Shown here one piece after another: positions 1 through 8,150 of a stretch of 64,000 nucleotides of DNA. The notes beneath the pieces were generated by a model. It was not told the origin of the DNA. It did not search any database and was given only the letters and a program-made list of their open reading frames with translations. A program made the position numbers and the translations under genes. Source of the stretch: Mordavella massiliensis (GTDB taxonomy: Bacteria; Bacillota; Clostridia; Lachnospirales; Lachnospiraceae); assembly GCF_016902415.1 (NCBI RefSeq), contig NZ_JACJLV010000010.1:1-64000 (forward strand), in the 5' to 3' direction. Each line of letters opens with the position of its first letter. The stretch's first letter is position 1.

Positions 1-94
1 ATCTATAATAATATACAAAATAGAGAAGAAATCCAGAAATAGAGCGTTAGAATTGTGCAAAATGTTCAAACAATTTAAAAAATGGAGGGTGACT

Positions 95-1345
95 ATGAAA
101 GTAAACATTGAACGGATCCACTCCCGTCTGGAAGAAATCTATCAGTGCGGCAGAAAAGAAGACGGAACCTTTACTCGTATGGCGTATTCACCGGAAGACG
201 TAAAGGGAAGAGAAACATTTATGAATTATTTCCGGAAACTCGGGATTGAACCAAGAGTGGACGAGGCCGGAAATATCCACGCCAGACTGGAAGGAGAGGA
301 CCCGTCCCTTCCGGCGATCCTGACAGGATCCCATCTGGATACCGTTCCGGACGGCGGAAAGTATGACGGAGTAGTAGGATGCGTATCCGGCCTGGAGGCA
401 GTGGAAACCCTGGTGGAAAATGGAAAGAAACTCCGCCATCCGCTGGAAGTGATCGTGTTTACCGATGAAGAAGGATTCCGCTTTGGAAGCGGACTCTTAG
501 GAAGCGGCGCGATCTGCGGACAGGATCTGGACATCCGGGAGACAGACCTGGATCTTTATGGAAATGAGAGAGGCGAGGTCATCAAGTCCTACGGGATCAC
601 CGTGGCAGATGCACCAAAGGCCAGGATCAGACCAGAAGACGTACATTGCTTTATCGAGCTTCATGTAGAGCAGGGGGCTTCTCTTTATAAAAGTAAGACT
701 CCCATCGGAGTGGTCTCTTCCATCGCAGGTGTCAGCCGGTATGAGATCACCATCACAGGCGAGGCCAACCATGCAGGAAGTACCATTATGGCGGACCGGA
801 AAGACGCGCTGGTGGCTGCTTCCAGATTTATCGCACAGGTGCCGGAGATCGTAAAGGCAAATGGCAACGATTACACGGTAGCAACCGTGGGAACCATCAA
901 AGTACAGCCTAATTCCGTGAATGTTGTTCCCGGAAGCTGTACCTTCAATCTGGAGATCCGCGATCAGGACGCAGCGGTGATCGAGTGCATTGAGAAAAAT
1001 GCGAAAGCATATCTGGAACAGGTATGTAAGGAGATGGGCGAGGAGTACACATTTACCCAGATCTCCTATCATGAGCCGGCGCCCATGTCTGAATGGGTAA
1101 AAGCCGCGATTGAGACAGAGGTGCAGAAGATGGGCGTGGATTACAAGGTAGTCCCAAGCGGAGCCTTCCACGATTCTCTCATTATGACAAGCGTATTTCC
1201 TACCGGCATGATCTTTGTGCCAAGCGTGGACGGCATCAGCCACTCCAGGTATGAATTTACGGAAGATGCAGATATCGAACAGGGAGCGCAGCTCCTTTTA
1301 CAGACCATTTTAGAAGTAGATAACATGGATGACCATGTTAAATAA
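95..1345 (+). CDS. M20-family N-carbamoyl-L-amino acid hydrolase / allantoate amidohydrolase-like enzyme
   Basis: A 416-residue metal-dependent amidohydrolase of the hydantoinase/carbamoylase branch of family M20. Family members cleave N-carbamoyl amino acids, allantoate or ureido compounds in the cytoplasm with two metal ions. Visible motifs are GSHLDTVPDGGKYDG near residue 78 (metal His and Asp), TDEEGFRF near 122 (metal Glu), ELHVEQG near 187 and the late His in FHDSL and SHSRYEF. The start at 95 is preferred over an upstream in-frame ATG at 53 because GGAGGG lies just before it. It heads a co-directional run with a FAD oxidoreductase and EtfBA, suggesting removal of an N-substituent before oxidation. 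The exact substrate cannot be read from the sequence. Confidence 0.9.
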   Translation: MKVNIERIHSRLEEIYQCGRKEDGTFTRMAYSPEDVKGRETFMNYFRKLGIEPRVDEAGNIHARLEGEDPSLPAILTGSHLDTVPDGGKYDGVVGCVSGLEAVETLVENGKKLRHPLEVIVFTDEEGFRFGSGLLGSGAICGQDLDIRETDLDLYGNERGEVIKSYGITVADAPKARIRPEDVHCFIELHVEQGASLYKSKTPIGVVSSIAGVSRYEITITGEANHAGSTIMADRKDALVAASRFIAQVPEIVKANGNDYTVATVGTIKVQPNSVNVVPGSCTFNLEIRDQDAAVIECIEKNAKAYLEQVCKEMGEEYTFTQISYHEPAPMSEWVKAAIETEVQKMGVDYKVVPSGAFHDSLIMTSVFPTGMIFVPSVDGISHSRYEFTEDADIEQGAQLLLQTILEVDNMDDHVK

Positions 1346-1374
1346 AAAAGAAAAAAAGAAAGGCAGGTAATGGT

Positions 1375-2535
1375 ATGGAAAAGAAAAAGATTGGTATTAT
1401 CGGCGGAGGAATCTCAGGAGCATGTCTCGGATATCACTTAAGCCTTTATGATAACGCAGAGGTGATCGTATTCGAGAAAGATACCATCGGCGGAGCTTCC
1501 ACAGCAAAATCAGCAGGAACCGTATGTCTGTTTGACGATTCCTTAAGAAACAGATACTGGGACGTAAGACTTTACGGCTTTGAGTCCTATCTGAAGATGG
1601 AAGCAGAGGAAAAAGGAAGCGCAGGATTTGACAAGACCGGTACCTTAGTTGTTGCTACCAACGAGCAGGTAGAGGCTACCATCAAGACCGGGATCGCGCT
1701 TGCAAAAGCAGCCGGCTACAACGGCGAGTACATCACTGACAAAGACCGCATCAAAGAGATCCTTCCGGATATCTCCACAGAGAACATCCTGGGAGCAGGA
1801 TACACACAGGATGACGGATACTTTGACGGAACCATGATTTCCAACACCTATGCAAAGAAAATGCAGAAAAACGGCGGCACGATCAAGACCGGCGTGAAGG
1901 TAACAGAAGTGATCAAAGAAGGCGACAAGGTTACAGGCCTGAAAACAGACGAAGGCATTACCTATGACTTCGATGTTGTAGTAGACTGTACAGGACCGTG
2001 GAGCAAATTCACAGGAGATATGGTAGGACTGGATGTTCCGATCTGGCATACCAAGGCAGAAGCCTTCTTCCTGTGTCCTCCGGGAAAGAAATTAAGCTAC
2101 ACCTTCCCGGTACTGAAATATCCTGAGTTCTACGCACTGAGAGCAGGAGACAACATCTTTATCTGCAAGTCCCACCTGTCCATGGATCTGAACAACCCGA
2201 TGCATGCAGGCCAGTGGGATCCGGACAAGCTGCCGGCAACAGGCGGAACCGATGACTACTTCATCGACTTCCTGTTAGACCAGCTGGAAGCAAAGGTTCC
2301 GGGCATCGTAGACAGCGGACTGGTTTCCTCCTGGCTGTCCTACAGAGCAGAGCCAAAAGACTTCCTTCCGATCCTGGGCGAGACCCCGGTAGAAGGATAC
2401 TACCTGGCAACAGGATACGGCGGAAACGGCGTTATCGAAGCTCCTGCATCCAGCAGAGACCTTGCGAAACTGATCATGCGCGGAGAGTCTACTCCACTTC
2501 TGGAGGACTGGGCATTTAAGCGTCTGATGAAATAA
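1375..2535 (+). CDS. FAD-dependent oxidoreductase, D-amino acid oxidase/sarcosine oxidase-like (DAO family)
   Basis: A 386-residue flavoprotein. The N-terminal FAD-binding Rossmann motif GIIGGGISGACLG is at about residues 7-19, and the C-terminal DAO-fold segment GYGGNGVIEAP closes the FAD site. Family members oxidise the C-N bond of secondary or D-amino acids or N-methyl glycines. It lies 29 bases after the amidohydrolase and 28 bases before etfB, so transfer of electrons to Etf rather than to oxygen is the natural inference in an anaerobe. The substrate is unknown; an amino acid released by the upstream gene is a reasonable guess. Confidence 0.88.
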   Translation: MEKKKIGIIGGGISGACLGYHLSLYDNAEVIVFEKDTIGGASTAKSAGTVCLFDDSLRNRYWDVRLYGFESYLKMEAEEKGSAGFDKTGTLVVATNEQVEATIKTGIALAKAAGYNGEYITDKDRIKEILPDISTENILGAGYTQDDGYFDGTMISNTYAKKMQKNGGTIKTGVKVTEVIKEGDKVTGLKTDEGITYDFDVVVDCTGPWSKFTGDMVGLDVPIWHTKAEAFFLCPPGKKLSYTFPVLKYPEFYALRAGDNIFICKSHLSMDLNNPMHAGQWDPDKLPATGGTDDYFIDFLLDQLEAKVPGIVDSGLVSSWLSYRAEPKDFLPILGETPVEGYYLATGYGGNGVIEAPASSRDLAKLIMRGESTPLLEDWAFKRLMK

Positions 2536-2563
2536 GTAAAAGGGAACGGAGAGAAGAATAGAT

Positions 2564-3358
2564 ATGAATATAGCAGTTCTGATTAAACAGGTTCCGGTTT
2601 CAAACGATGTGTCTGTAGATCCTGAAACACATGCCCTGGTGCGCGCAAGCTCAGAAGGAATGATCAATCCTTCCGACTTAAACGCCATCGAGGCGGCGCT
2701 TGTCCTGAAAGAACAGACAGGCGGCAAGGTAGTGGTATTTACCATGGGACCTCCGGATGCGGAAAAATCATTAAGAGACGCTATGGCACTTGGATGTGAC
2801 GAGAGCTGCCTGATCACCGACCGGGTATTCGGCGGTGCAGATACCATCGCGACTGCGAAGGTTCTGGCAGAAGGAATTAAGAAATATGGTACATTTGACC
2901 TGATCATGGGCGGAGCGCTGTCAGCAGACGGCGCTACCGGCCAGGTAGGAGCCATGGTTGCAGAATACCTCGATATTCCGCATGTCACAGAGATCCAGGC
3001 TGTTTCTTATGACGAGAGCGAGCCGGACAAGGTAACAATTTTGAAGAAGTTCCAGGGACTGGATCTGACCATCAAGGCGGCGCTGCCGGCGCTGGTAAGC
3101 GTAAACTTCGGAGCCAATGAGCCAAGACTTGCCACCCTTCGTACCAAACGTGCGGCAAAGTCCAAACCGCTGGCTACCTATACCAATGCTGAGATGGGCA
3201 TGGATCCGGAGGAAATCGGTCTGAAAGGATCTCCGACCATCGTAACAGACTCCTTTGAGCCTGAAAGCGACAGGAAGGCAGAGTTCCTGACAGGTACACC
3301 GAAAGAACTGGCTGAAAAACTGAAAGAGTTAATTGAGACGGAGAAAGGAAAAGAGTAA
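2564..3358 (+). CDS. etfB: Electron transfer flavoprotein subunit beta
   Basis: A 264-residue EtfB. The N-terminus MNIAVLIKQVPVSNDV and the internal segment LIMGGALSADGATGQVGAMVAEYL are typical of the family, which binds AMP or a second FAD. It forms a heterodimer with EtfA and carries electrons from a flavin dehydrogenase to another carrier. Its stop overlaps the etfA start by one base (TAATG), so translation is coupled. The adjacent FAD oxidoreductase is the likely electron donor. Confidence 0.96.
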   Translation: MNIAVLIKQVPVSNDVSVDPETHALVRASSEGMINPSDLNAIEAALVLKEQTGGKVVVFTMGPPDAEKSLRDAMALGCDESCLITDRVFGGADTIATAKVLAEGIKKYGTFDLIMGGALSADGATGQVGAMVAEYLDIPHVTEIQAVSYDESEPDKVTILKKFQGLDLTIKAALPALVSVNFGANEPRLATLRTKRAAKSKPLATYTNAEMGMDPEEIGLKGSPTIVTDSFEPESDRKAEFLTGTPKELAEKLKELIETEKGKE

Positions 3359-4335
3359 TGGCTAAGGGAATTTGCGTATACGCAGAAAATTATAATGGAA
3401 AAATTGAGCCTGTCACAGCAGAACTGATCTCCGCAGCACACAGCATCAAAGAAACAACAGGCGAGCCGATCCAGGTGATCGTTGCCGGAGAAAAGTGCGA
3501 AGCTCTTACAGATCAGTTAAAGCAGTCAGGCGCAGATGAAATTTATGCAGTCAAGACAGACAGAGACTGTGCATTTCAGGATGACGCGTTAAGCCAGGTG
3601 ATCGCCGATATGCTGAAGAAGATCGATCCTTCCAGCGTGCTGGTACCGGCAACACCTATGGGACGCTCCATCTTCTCCAGAGTGGCAGTGAAGCTGAACT
3701 GTGGACTTACCGCAGACTGTACAGAACTTCTGGTGGCACAGAGAGAAGACGGCACTTACTATATCAAACAGAACAAGCCTTCCTTTGGCGAGAATGTATT
3801 CGTTACCATCGTGACCAAAGAAGGTTATTATCCCCAGATGATGACAGTAAGACCGGGCGTTTATACTCCTTATGAAGGAGAAGGATCTGCAGAAGTGACG
3901 TATTTTGATGATATTGCACTTCCGGCTTCCAAGATTGAGGGTGTCGGAGCAGTTCCTGCAGAAGCAGAAACAGACAGTATCCTTGCGGCTGAAGTGGTAG
4001 TCGTAGGAGGAAGAGGGGCCGAAGAGCCGGAAAGCTTTGCACTTTTGAAAGCATTTGCGGACAAGATCGGGGCTGCCATCGGTGGAACAAGACCGCTGGC
4101 AGATACAGGCCAGATCCCATTCCAGAACCAGATCGGACAGACCGGATTTACCATCCGTCCGAAGATCTGTATCTCACTGGGAGTTTCCGGCGCGATCCAG
4201 CACACGGAAGGCATCAAGGATACCAAGCTGATGGTTGCCATCAACACAGATGAGAATGCGCCGATTTACAACATTGCCGACTATGGAATTGCGGCAGATT
4301 TAAATGAGGTGCTGAAAGAATATTTAGAGTTGTAG
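3358..4335 (+). CDS. etfA: Electron transfer flavoprotein subunit alpha
   Basis: A 325-residue EtfA. The C-terminal FAD-binding domain is clear: GGTRPLADTGQIPFQNQIGQTG, read in pieces around residues 240-262, then SLGVSGAIQHTEGI and the closing NAPIYNIADYGI. No N-terminal ferredoxin domain is present, unlike some clostridial EtfA proteins. It pairs with the preceding EtfB. Expression is probably coupled because the start codon overlaps the etfB stop. Confidence 0.96.
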   Translation: MAKGICVYAENYNGKIEPVTAELISAAHSIKETTGEPIQVIVAGEKCEALTDQLKQSGADEIYAVKTDRDCAFQDDALSQVIADMLKKIDPSSVLVPATPMGRSIFSRVAVKLNCGLTADCTELLVAQREDGTYYIKQNKPSFGENVFVTIVTKEGYYPQMMTVRPGVYTPYEGEGSAEVTYFDDIALPASKIEGVGAVPAEAETDSILAAEVVVVGGRGAEEPESFALLKAFADKIGAAIGGTRPLADTGQIPFQNQIGQTGFTIRPKICISLGVSGAIQHTEGIKDTKLMVAINTDENAPIYNIADYGIAADLNEVLKEYLEL

Positions 4336-4361
4336 TCCCCCCATAATATATAATGCAAAAA

Positions 4362-4450
4362 AGAAGGATTGCTGTTATACTGTATATGACGGCAATCCTT
4401 CTGAACGTGGAAAAGCCGGCAAGCAGGCAAAAGATCCGTCTTTCGCCTGC
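4362..4450. other. Two adjacent stem-loops between etfA and the nitroreductase gene
   Basis: The first inverted repeat is AGAAGGATTGC at 4362-4372 with GCAATCCTTCT at 4392-4402. It is preceded by an A-run and is not followed by a T-run, so it would be a proper intrinsic terminator only for a leftward transcript. The second is GCAGGCAAAAGA at 4423-4434 with TCTTTCGCCTGC at 4439-4450 (one mismatch). They may stabilise the etf mRNA 3' end or attenuate read-through into the nitroreductase gene. Confidence 0.6.
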
Positions 4451-4492
4451 CTGGTATAAATCATTTATATTCAATAGAAAGGAAGAATCATT

Positions 4493-5017
4493 ATGGAATT
4501 ATTAGACATCATGAGAAACCGCAGGAGTATTCGTAAATACACAGAAGAGGATATCCCGGAAGAGAGCCTTACCAAAGTGCTGCAGGCAGGTCTTCTTGCA
4601 GAATCCGGAAAAGCGATCCGTCCCTGGGAGTTTATCGTAGTAAGAGACAGAGCTATGCTGGATGAACTGTCCGGTTGCCGGGAAGGCGGCGTTGCGATGC
4701 TCAAAGAAGCAAAATGCGCCATCGTTGTGATCGGAGACGCTGACAAGCAGGACGTATGGGTAGAAGACTGCTCCGTAGCTATGACCAACATGCACCTGAT
4801 GGCAGACCATCTGGGACTGGGAAGCTGCTGGATCCAGGGAAGACTGCGTAAAGCTGACGCGGATACAACTGCAGAGGAGTATGTACGCGCAAGACTTGGA
4901 TTCCCGGAGAACTACAAACTCCAGGCTATCCTGTCTCTTGGTATGCCTGCTGCAAAACCGGCCGCTTACGAGCTTGACAAGCTGCCGATGGAGAAGGTAC
5001 ATTACGAGAAGTTCTAA
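4493..5017 (+). CDS. Nitroreductase family protein (FMN)
   Basis: A 174-residue small nitroreductase. The N-terminal RNRRSIRKYTEEDIP motif contributes FMN phosphate contacts, and the segment HLMADHLGLGSCWIQGRLR is the usual dimer/FMN helix. Such enzymes reduce nitro compounds, quinones or other electrophiles with NAD(P)H; physiological substrates are mostly unknown. A good ribosome site (AAAGGAAGAA) precedes the ATG. It follows etfA in the same direction after 157 bases holding two hairpins, so it may be only partly co-expressed with that operon. Confidence 0.9.
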   Translation: MELLDIMRNRRSIRKYTEEDIPEESLTKVLQAGLLAESGKAIRPWEFIVVRDRAMLDELSGCREGGVAMLKEAKCAIVVIGDADKQDVWVEDCSVAMTNMHLMADHLGLGSCWIQGRLRKADADTTAEEYVRARLGFPENYKLQAILSLGMPAAKPAAYELDKLPMEKVHYEKF

Positions 5018-5052
5018 GGATGGAAGATCCTTTTGGAACCAGGAGAAAAAAG

Positions 5053-5085
5053 GCCGGCGCTTTTGATAAGCGCCGGCTTTTCTTC
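5053..5085. terminator. Bidirectional intrinsic terminator
   Basis: A 10-bp stem GCCGGCGCTT / AAGCGCCGGC with a 5-base loop, followed by TTTTCTTCT on the plus strand and preceded by an A-run. It serves the nitroreductase gene and, from the other side, the convergent MATE gene. Confidence 0.9.
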
Positions 5086-5100
5086 TGTGTAGAACTGCAT

Positions 5101-6471
5101 TTAATTCTGGCTTGCGGGTATCCCCGATAGAAGCCGCTTCTTCCTCTGCCAGTAGTAAGGCGCCAGCAAAAGCAAAGTAGCGCCCCAGGCCAGAGGATAG
5201 CTGTACAGCAGAGTCGACAGCTCTCCGGTCATGGGGGTGACAAATAAGATCCAGGACAGCCGGATGATCAGTACGCCGCCCATGGTAATGCATACCGGGA
5301 TCAGTACGTCGCCGATGCCCCGGAGCGCGCCGGAGAAGATCTCGACAAAGATGTAGATCACATAGCTGGGAGCGATGGTGCGCAGCATGTATACCCCGAT
5401 GTCCACCACATTGGGATCGGTGGTAAATGCGTAATAAAGCGGACGGCAGCAGGTGAACAGGAAGATCAGAAGGCCGCCGCATAAGCCAAGAGACATGCCC
5501 AGACAGACGCGCACGCTTCTCTGGATCCGGTCATACTTTCTGGCACCGTAGTTCTGGCCTGCAAAGGTGGCGATGGTGATCCCGAAAGATCCGGTGATGG
5601 TCCAGAAAATGGCGTCCACCTTTCCGAAAGCCGCCCAGGCCGCCGCCGTATCTGTTCCAAAGTTGTTGATGGCGGTCTGTATGATGATATTGGAGATGCT
5701 GTAGGCGCAGGACTGGAGTCCGCCGGGCAGGCCGATGCGGAATTCGGATCGCAGAAGGTCCGGATGGATCCGGATGGCGCGCAGCTTTAAGCGCAGCATA
5801 TCGTAGGACTTCATCAGCGCCCGGGAGACCAGGCCTGCGCTGACGGCCTGGGAGATCACCGTGGCGATGGCCGCGCCTGCGATGCCCATGCCAAGGCCCA
5901 CAACGGCAACCAGGTCCAGGATGATATTTAAAATACAGCAGATGATCAGGTAATAAAGCGGACGCCTGGAATCTCCCAGAGCCCGCATGATGTAAGATCC
6001 CATATTGTAGATCAGGGTAAAAATGATGCCCAGGAAGTAGATCCGAAGGTACAGCGTGGAATCTGCGATGGTATCTTCCGGCGTTTTTAAAAGCCGCAAA
6101 AGACCGGGCGTGGCAAACCAGCCGATGATGGAGATGAAGATGCTGGCTATGATAGAAAATGCATAAGCTGTATGCAGACCTTTGTTCAGGTTTTTCTCAT
6201 CTTTTGCGCCGTAAAACTGGGCGATGATCACACTGGCTCCGGCGGACAGGCCGGTAAAAAAGCCAATGACAAAGTTGGAAAGCACGGCGGCGGATCCGCC
6301 TACGCTTGCCAGAGCCTGTTTCCCCACAAAACGGCCCACAATGACTGCGTCCACAGTATTGTACAGCTGCTGGAACAGCGTTCCCACCATGATCGGGAAG
6401 AAAAAAATCAAAAGCTGTTTCCAGATCACGCCTTCGGTAATCGGATTCGAAGCCCTGCTCTTAGTGTTCAT
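5101..6471 (-). CDS. MATE family efflux transporter
   Basis: A 456-residue multi-antimicrobial extrusion (MATE) protein with about 12 hydrophobic segments arranged as two similar halves; each half carries a P-V-x-N/D-like first helix (TVDAVIVGRFVG early, AAWAAFGKVDAIFWT later). MATE proteins export cationic compounds in exchange for H+ or Na+. The start at 6471 (MNTKSR) is chosen over an upstream in-frame ATG at 6537 because GGGGGA lies 8 bases before it. It is transcribed alone and is divergent from the gene at 6624. The exported substrate is unknown. Confidence 0.93.
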   Translation of the reverse strand: MNTKSRASNPITEGVIWKQLLIFFFPIMVGTLFQQLYNTVDAVIVGRFVGKQALASVGGSAAVLSNFVIGFFTGLSAGASVIIAQFYGAKDEKNLNKGLHTAYAFSIIASIFISIIGWFATPGLLRLLKTPEDTIADSTLYLRIYFLGIIFTLIYNMGSYIMRALGDSRRPLYYLIICCILNIILDLVAVVGLGMGIAGAAIATVISQAVSAGLVSRALMKSYDMLRLKLRAIRIHPDLLRSEFRIGLPGGLQSCAYSISNIIIQTAINNFGTDTAAAWAAFGKVDAIFWTITGSFGITIATFAGQNYGARKYDRIQRSVRVCLGMSLGLCGGLLIFLFTCCRPLYYAFTTDPNVVDIGVYMLRTIAPSYVIYIFVEIFSGALRGIGDVLIPVCITMGGVLIIRLSWILFVTPMTGELSTLLYSYPLAWGATLLLLAPYYWQRKKRLLSGIPASQN

Positions 6472-6562
6472 ACCAAATTCCCCCATGATTCTTATCTTCT
6501 GACATTTTTCCAGATATCCCTGCAAAAAACGGGACATCTTAAAATATCATAGCATTAATAAA

Positions 6563-6591
6563 TTGCTTTATAAAGAGATTTTTGCTAGAAT
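6563..6591 (+). promoter_or_regulatory. Sigma-A-type promoter for the 6624 gene
   Basis: TTGCTT at 6563-6568, a 17-base spacer, and TAGAAT at 6586-6591. The predicted transcript would begin about 25 bases before the start codon at 6624. Confidence 0.65.
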
Positions 6592-6623
6592 AAGAAAGAA
6601 ATTATCATATGAGGAGAGGTTTC

Positions 6624-7205
6624 ATGAAAAAGTATGAAGAACCCCGGTATCAGTGGGGGGAGATCTGTGAACATATCTACCCGTGGGTGAAAAAAGAACT
6701 TACGGACACCCAGGCCCTGAACGGAAAGCATTTCTCTGAAAAGGACGCGCCGGTCGTGGCATTTCTGGGAGACCTGAAGATTATATTTGTAATAAAGCGT
6801 CAGGAGGACACCTATGAAGTGCTGAAGGACTCCATGCTTCCGCCGGACTGCGATATCCTGGAGCTTTATCACAAGGCCTGTGAAAATCTGGTGCGGGATG
6901 TGGAGTTCGTGATCGGAAATACCTGGTACGGAGCTTTTGCGATCCTGGCAGACGGGCACAATGAGGCCAGCGCGGTCTGCTTAAAGCACATCTGGCAGGT
7001 ATGCGTCGACAAACTGAAGGATGATCTTGTCATCATCGTGCCGGCAAAGGATACGGTATTGTTTGCTCCGGCAGGACAGCCGCAGGTGGTGGAAAAGATG
7101 GAAGAGCACGCCAGAAGTGCCTATGAGCAGAGTTATGACCGGATCGGCATGGAGAAGTTCTGTTTCCTGGCGGACAGAAGAGAATTGATCGTATATGAGA
7201 AGTAA
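6624..7205 (+). CDS. Conserved hypothetical protein, unrecognised soluble family
   Basis: A 193-residue soluble protein with no signal peptide or membrane segment. I do not recognise it securely. The second half (FVIGNTWYGAFAILADG, then a run of beta-strand-like and helical segments ending VPAKDTVLFAPAG) resembles the small Clostridia-restricted DUFs with a DUF1444/DUF5688-type pattern, but this is only an impression. The start at 6624 is supported by GAGGAGAGG. The gene lies 21 bases before uppP and may be co-transcribed with it. No function is assigned. Confidence 0.7.
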   Translation: MKKYEEPRYQWGEICEHIYPWVKKELTDTQALNGKHFSEKDAPVVAFLGDLKIIFVIKRQEDTYEVLKDSMLPPDCDILELYHKACENLVRDVEFVIGNTWYGAFAILADGHNEASAVCLKHIWQVCVDKLKDDLVIIVPAKDTVLFAPAGQPQVVEKMEEHARSAYEQSYDRIGMEKFCFLADRRELIVYEK

Positions 7206-7226
7206 GATCACGGAGGGAAAAGGGAA

Positions 7227-8054
7227 ATGTTAGATATTTTAAAAGTAATCATTCTCGGAATTGTAGAAGGAATTACCGAGTGGCTTCCGGTCAGCAGTAC
7301 CGGACATCTGATCCTGGTGGGGGATCTGTTATCGCCCAGTATGAGCGAAGAATTCATGGAGATGTTCAACGTAGTGATCCAGCTTGGCGCCATTATGGCG
7401 GTGGTTGTGCTGTATTTCCATAAGCTGAATCCGTTTTCGCCGACAAAAACCCAGCGGCAGAAAATGCTGACCTGGCAGATGTGGATCAAGGTAGTGATCG
7501 CGTCCGTCCCGGCCGGCGTAGTGGGCCTCCTCTTTGACGACGTGCTGGACCGGCTGTTTTATAAGCCCCTTCCGGTGGCAGTGATGCTGATCGTCTATGG
7601 TATCTTATTCATTATTGTAGAGAACCGGAATGCAGGAAGAAAACCAAATGTCACCAAGATCTCGGAGCTGTCTGTGCAGATGCTGCTCTGGATCGGATTC
7701 TTCCAGATGCTGGCGCTGATCCCGGGAACCTCCAGATCAGGAGCCACCATCGTAGGCGCCCTGATCATCGGCGTATCCAGAGAGGTGGCGGCAGAGTTTA
7801 CTTTCTTCTTAGCCATCCCGGCGATGTTTGGCGCAAGTCTTCTGAAGCTTGCCAAGTATGGATTTGCCTTTACGGCGGGAGAATTCGGGCTGCTGCTTCT
7901 GGGATGCCTGGTTTCTTTCGGCCTGTCGATCGTAGCCATCAAATTCCTGATGGGATACATTAAGAAAAATGACTTTAAGATCTTCGGATATTACCGGATC
8001 GTCCTGGGTGCTCTGATCATTCTGGTGTCTCTGGTACAATTGATTATCGGATAA
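7227..8054 (+). CDS. uppP: Undecaprenyl-diphosphatase UppP (BacA family)
   Basis: A 275-residue polytopic membrane enzyme that dephosphorylates undecaprenyl pyrophosphate so that the lipid carrier can be reused in cell-wall synthesis. Both diagnostic motifs are present: EGITEWLPVSSTGHLIL around residues 14-30 (catalytic Glu and Ser) and PGTSRSGATIVGALI around 164-178 (catalytic Arg/Ser). Length is normal for the family. Raised dosage of such genes gives bacitracin tolerance in other bacteria. Confidence 0.96.
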   Translation: MLDILKVIILGIVEGITEWLPVSSTGHLILVGDLLSPSMSEEFMEMFNVVIQLGAIMAVVVLYFHKLNPFSPTKTQRQKMLTWQMWIKVVIASVPAGVVGLLFDDVLDRLFYKPLPVAVMLIVYGILFIIVENRNAGRKPNVTKISELSVQMLLWIGFFQMLALIPGTSRSGATIVGALIIGVSREVAAEFTFFLAIPAMFGASLLKLAKYGFAFTAGEFGLLLLGCLVSFGLSIVAIKFLMGYIKKNDFKIFGYYRIVLGALIILVSLVQLIIG

Positions 8055-8057
8055 TGC

Positions 8058-8085
8058 TTGCATTTTCCTAAGAACGTGTTATAAT
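8058..8085 (+). promoter_or_regulatory. Sigma-A-type promoter for the amino acid ABC operon
   Basis: TTGCAT at 8058-8063, a 16-base spacer, then TATAAT at 8080-8085, about 65 bases before the binding-protein start. A small imperfect hairpin (TGCATG...TATGCA) lies in the leader. Confidence 0.7.
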
Positions 8086-8150
8086 TATGAGAACGGTTGC
8101 ATGTTTATGCATCCGTATGTATCTGAAAGGAAAATGGAGGGACAGGAATT

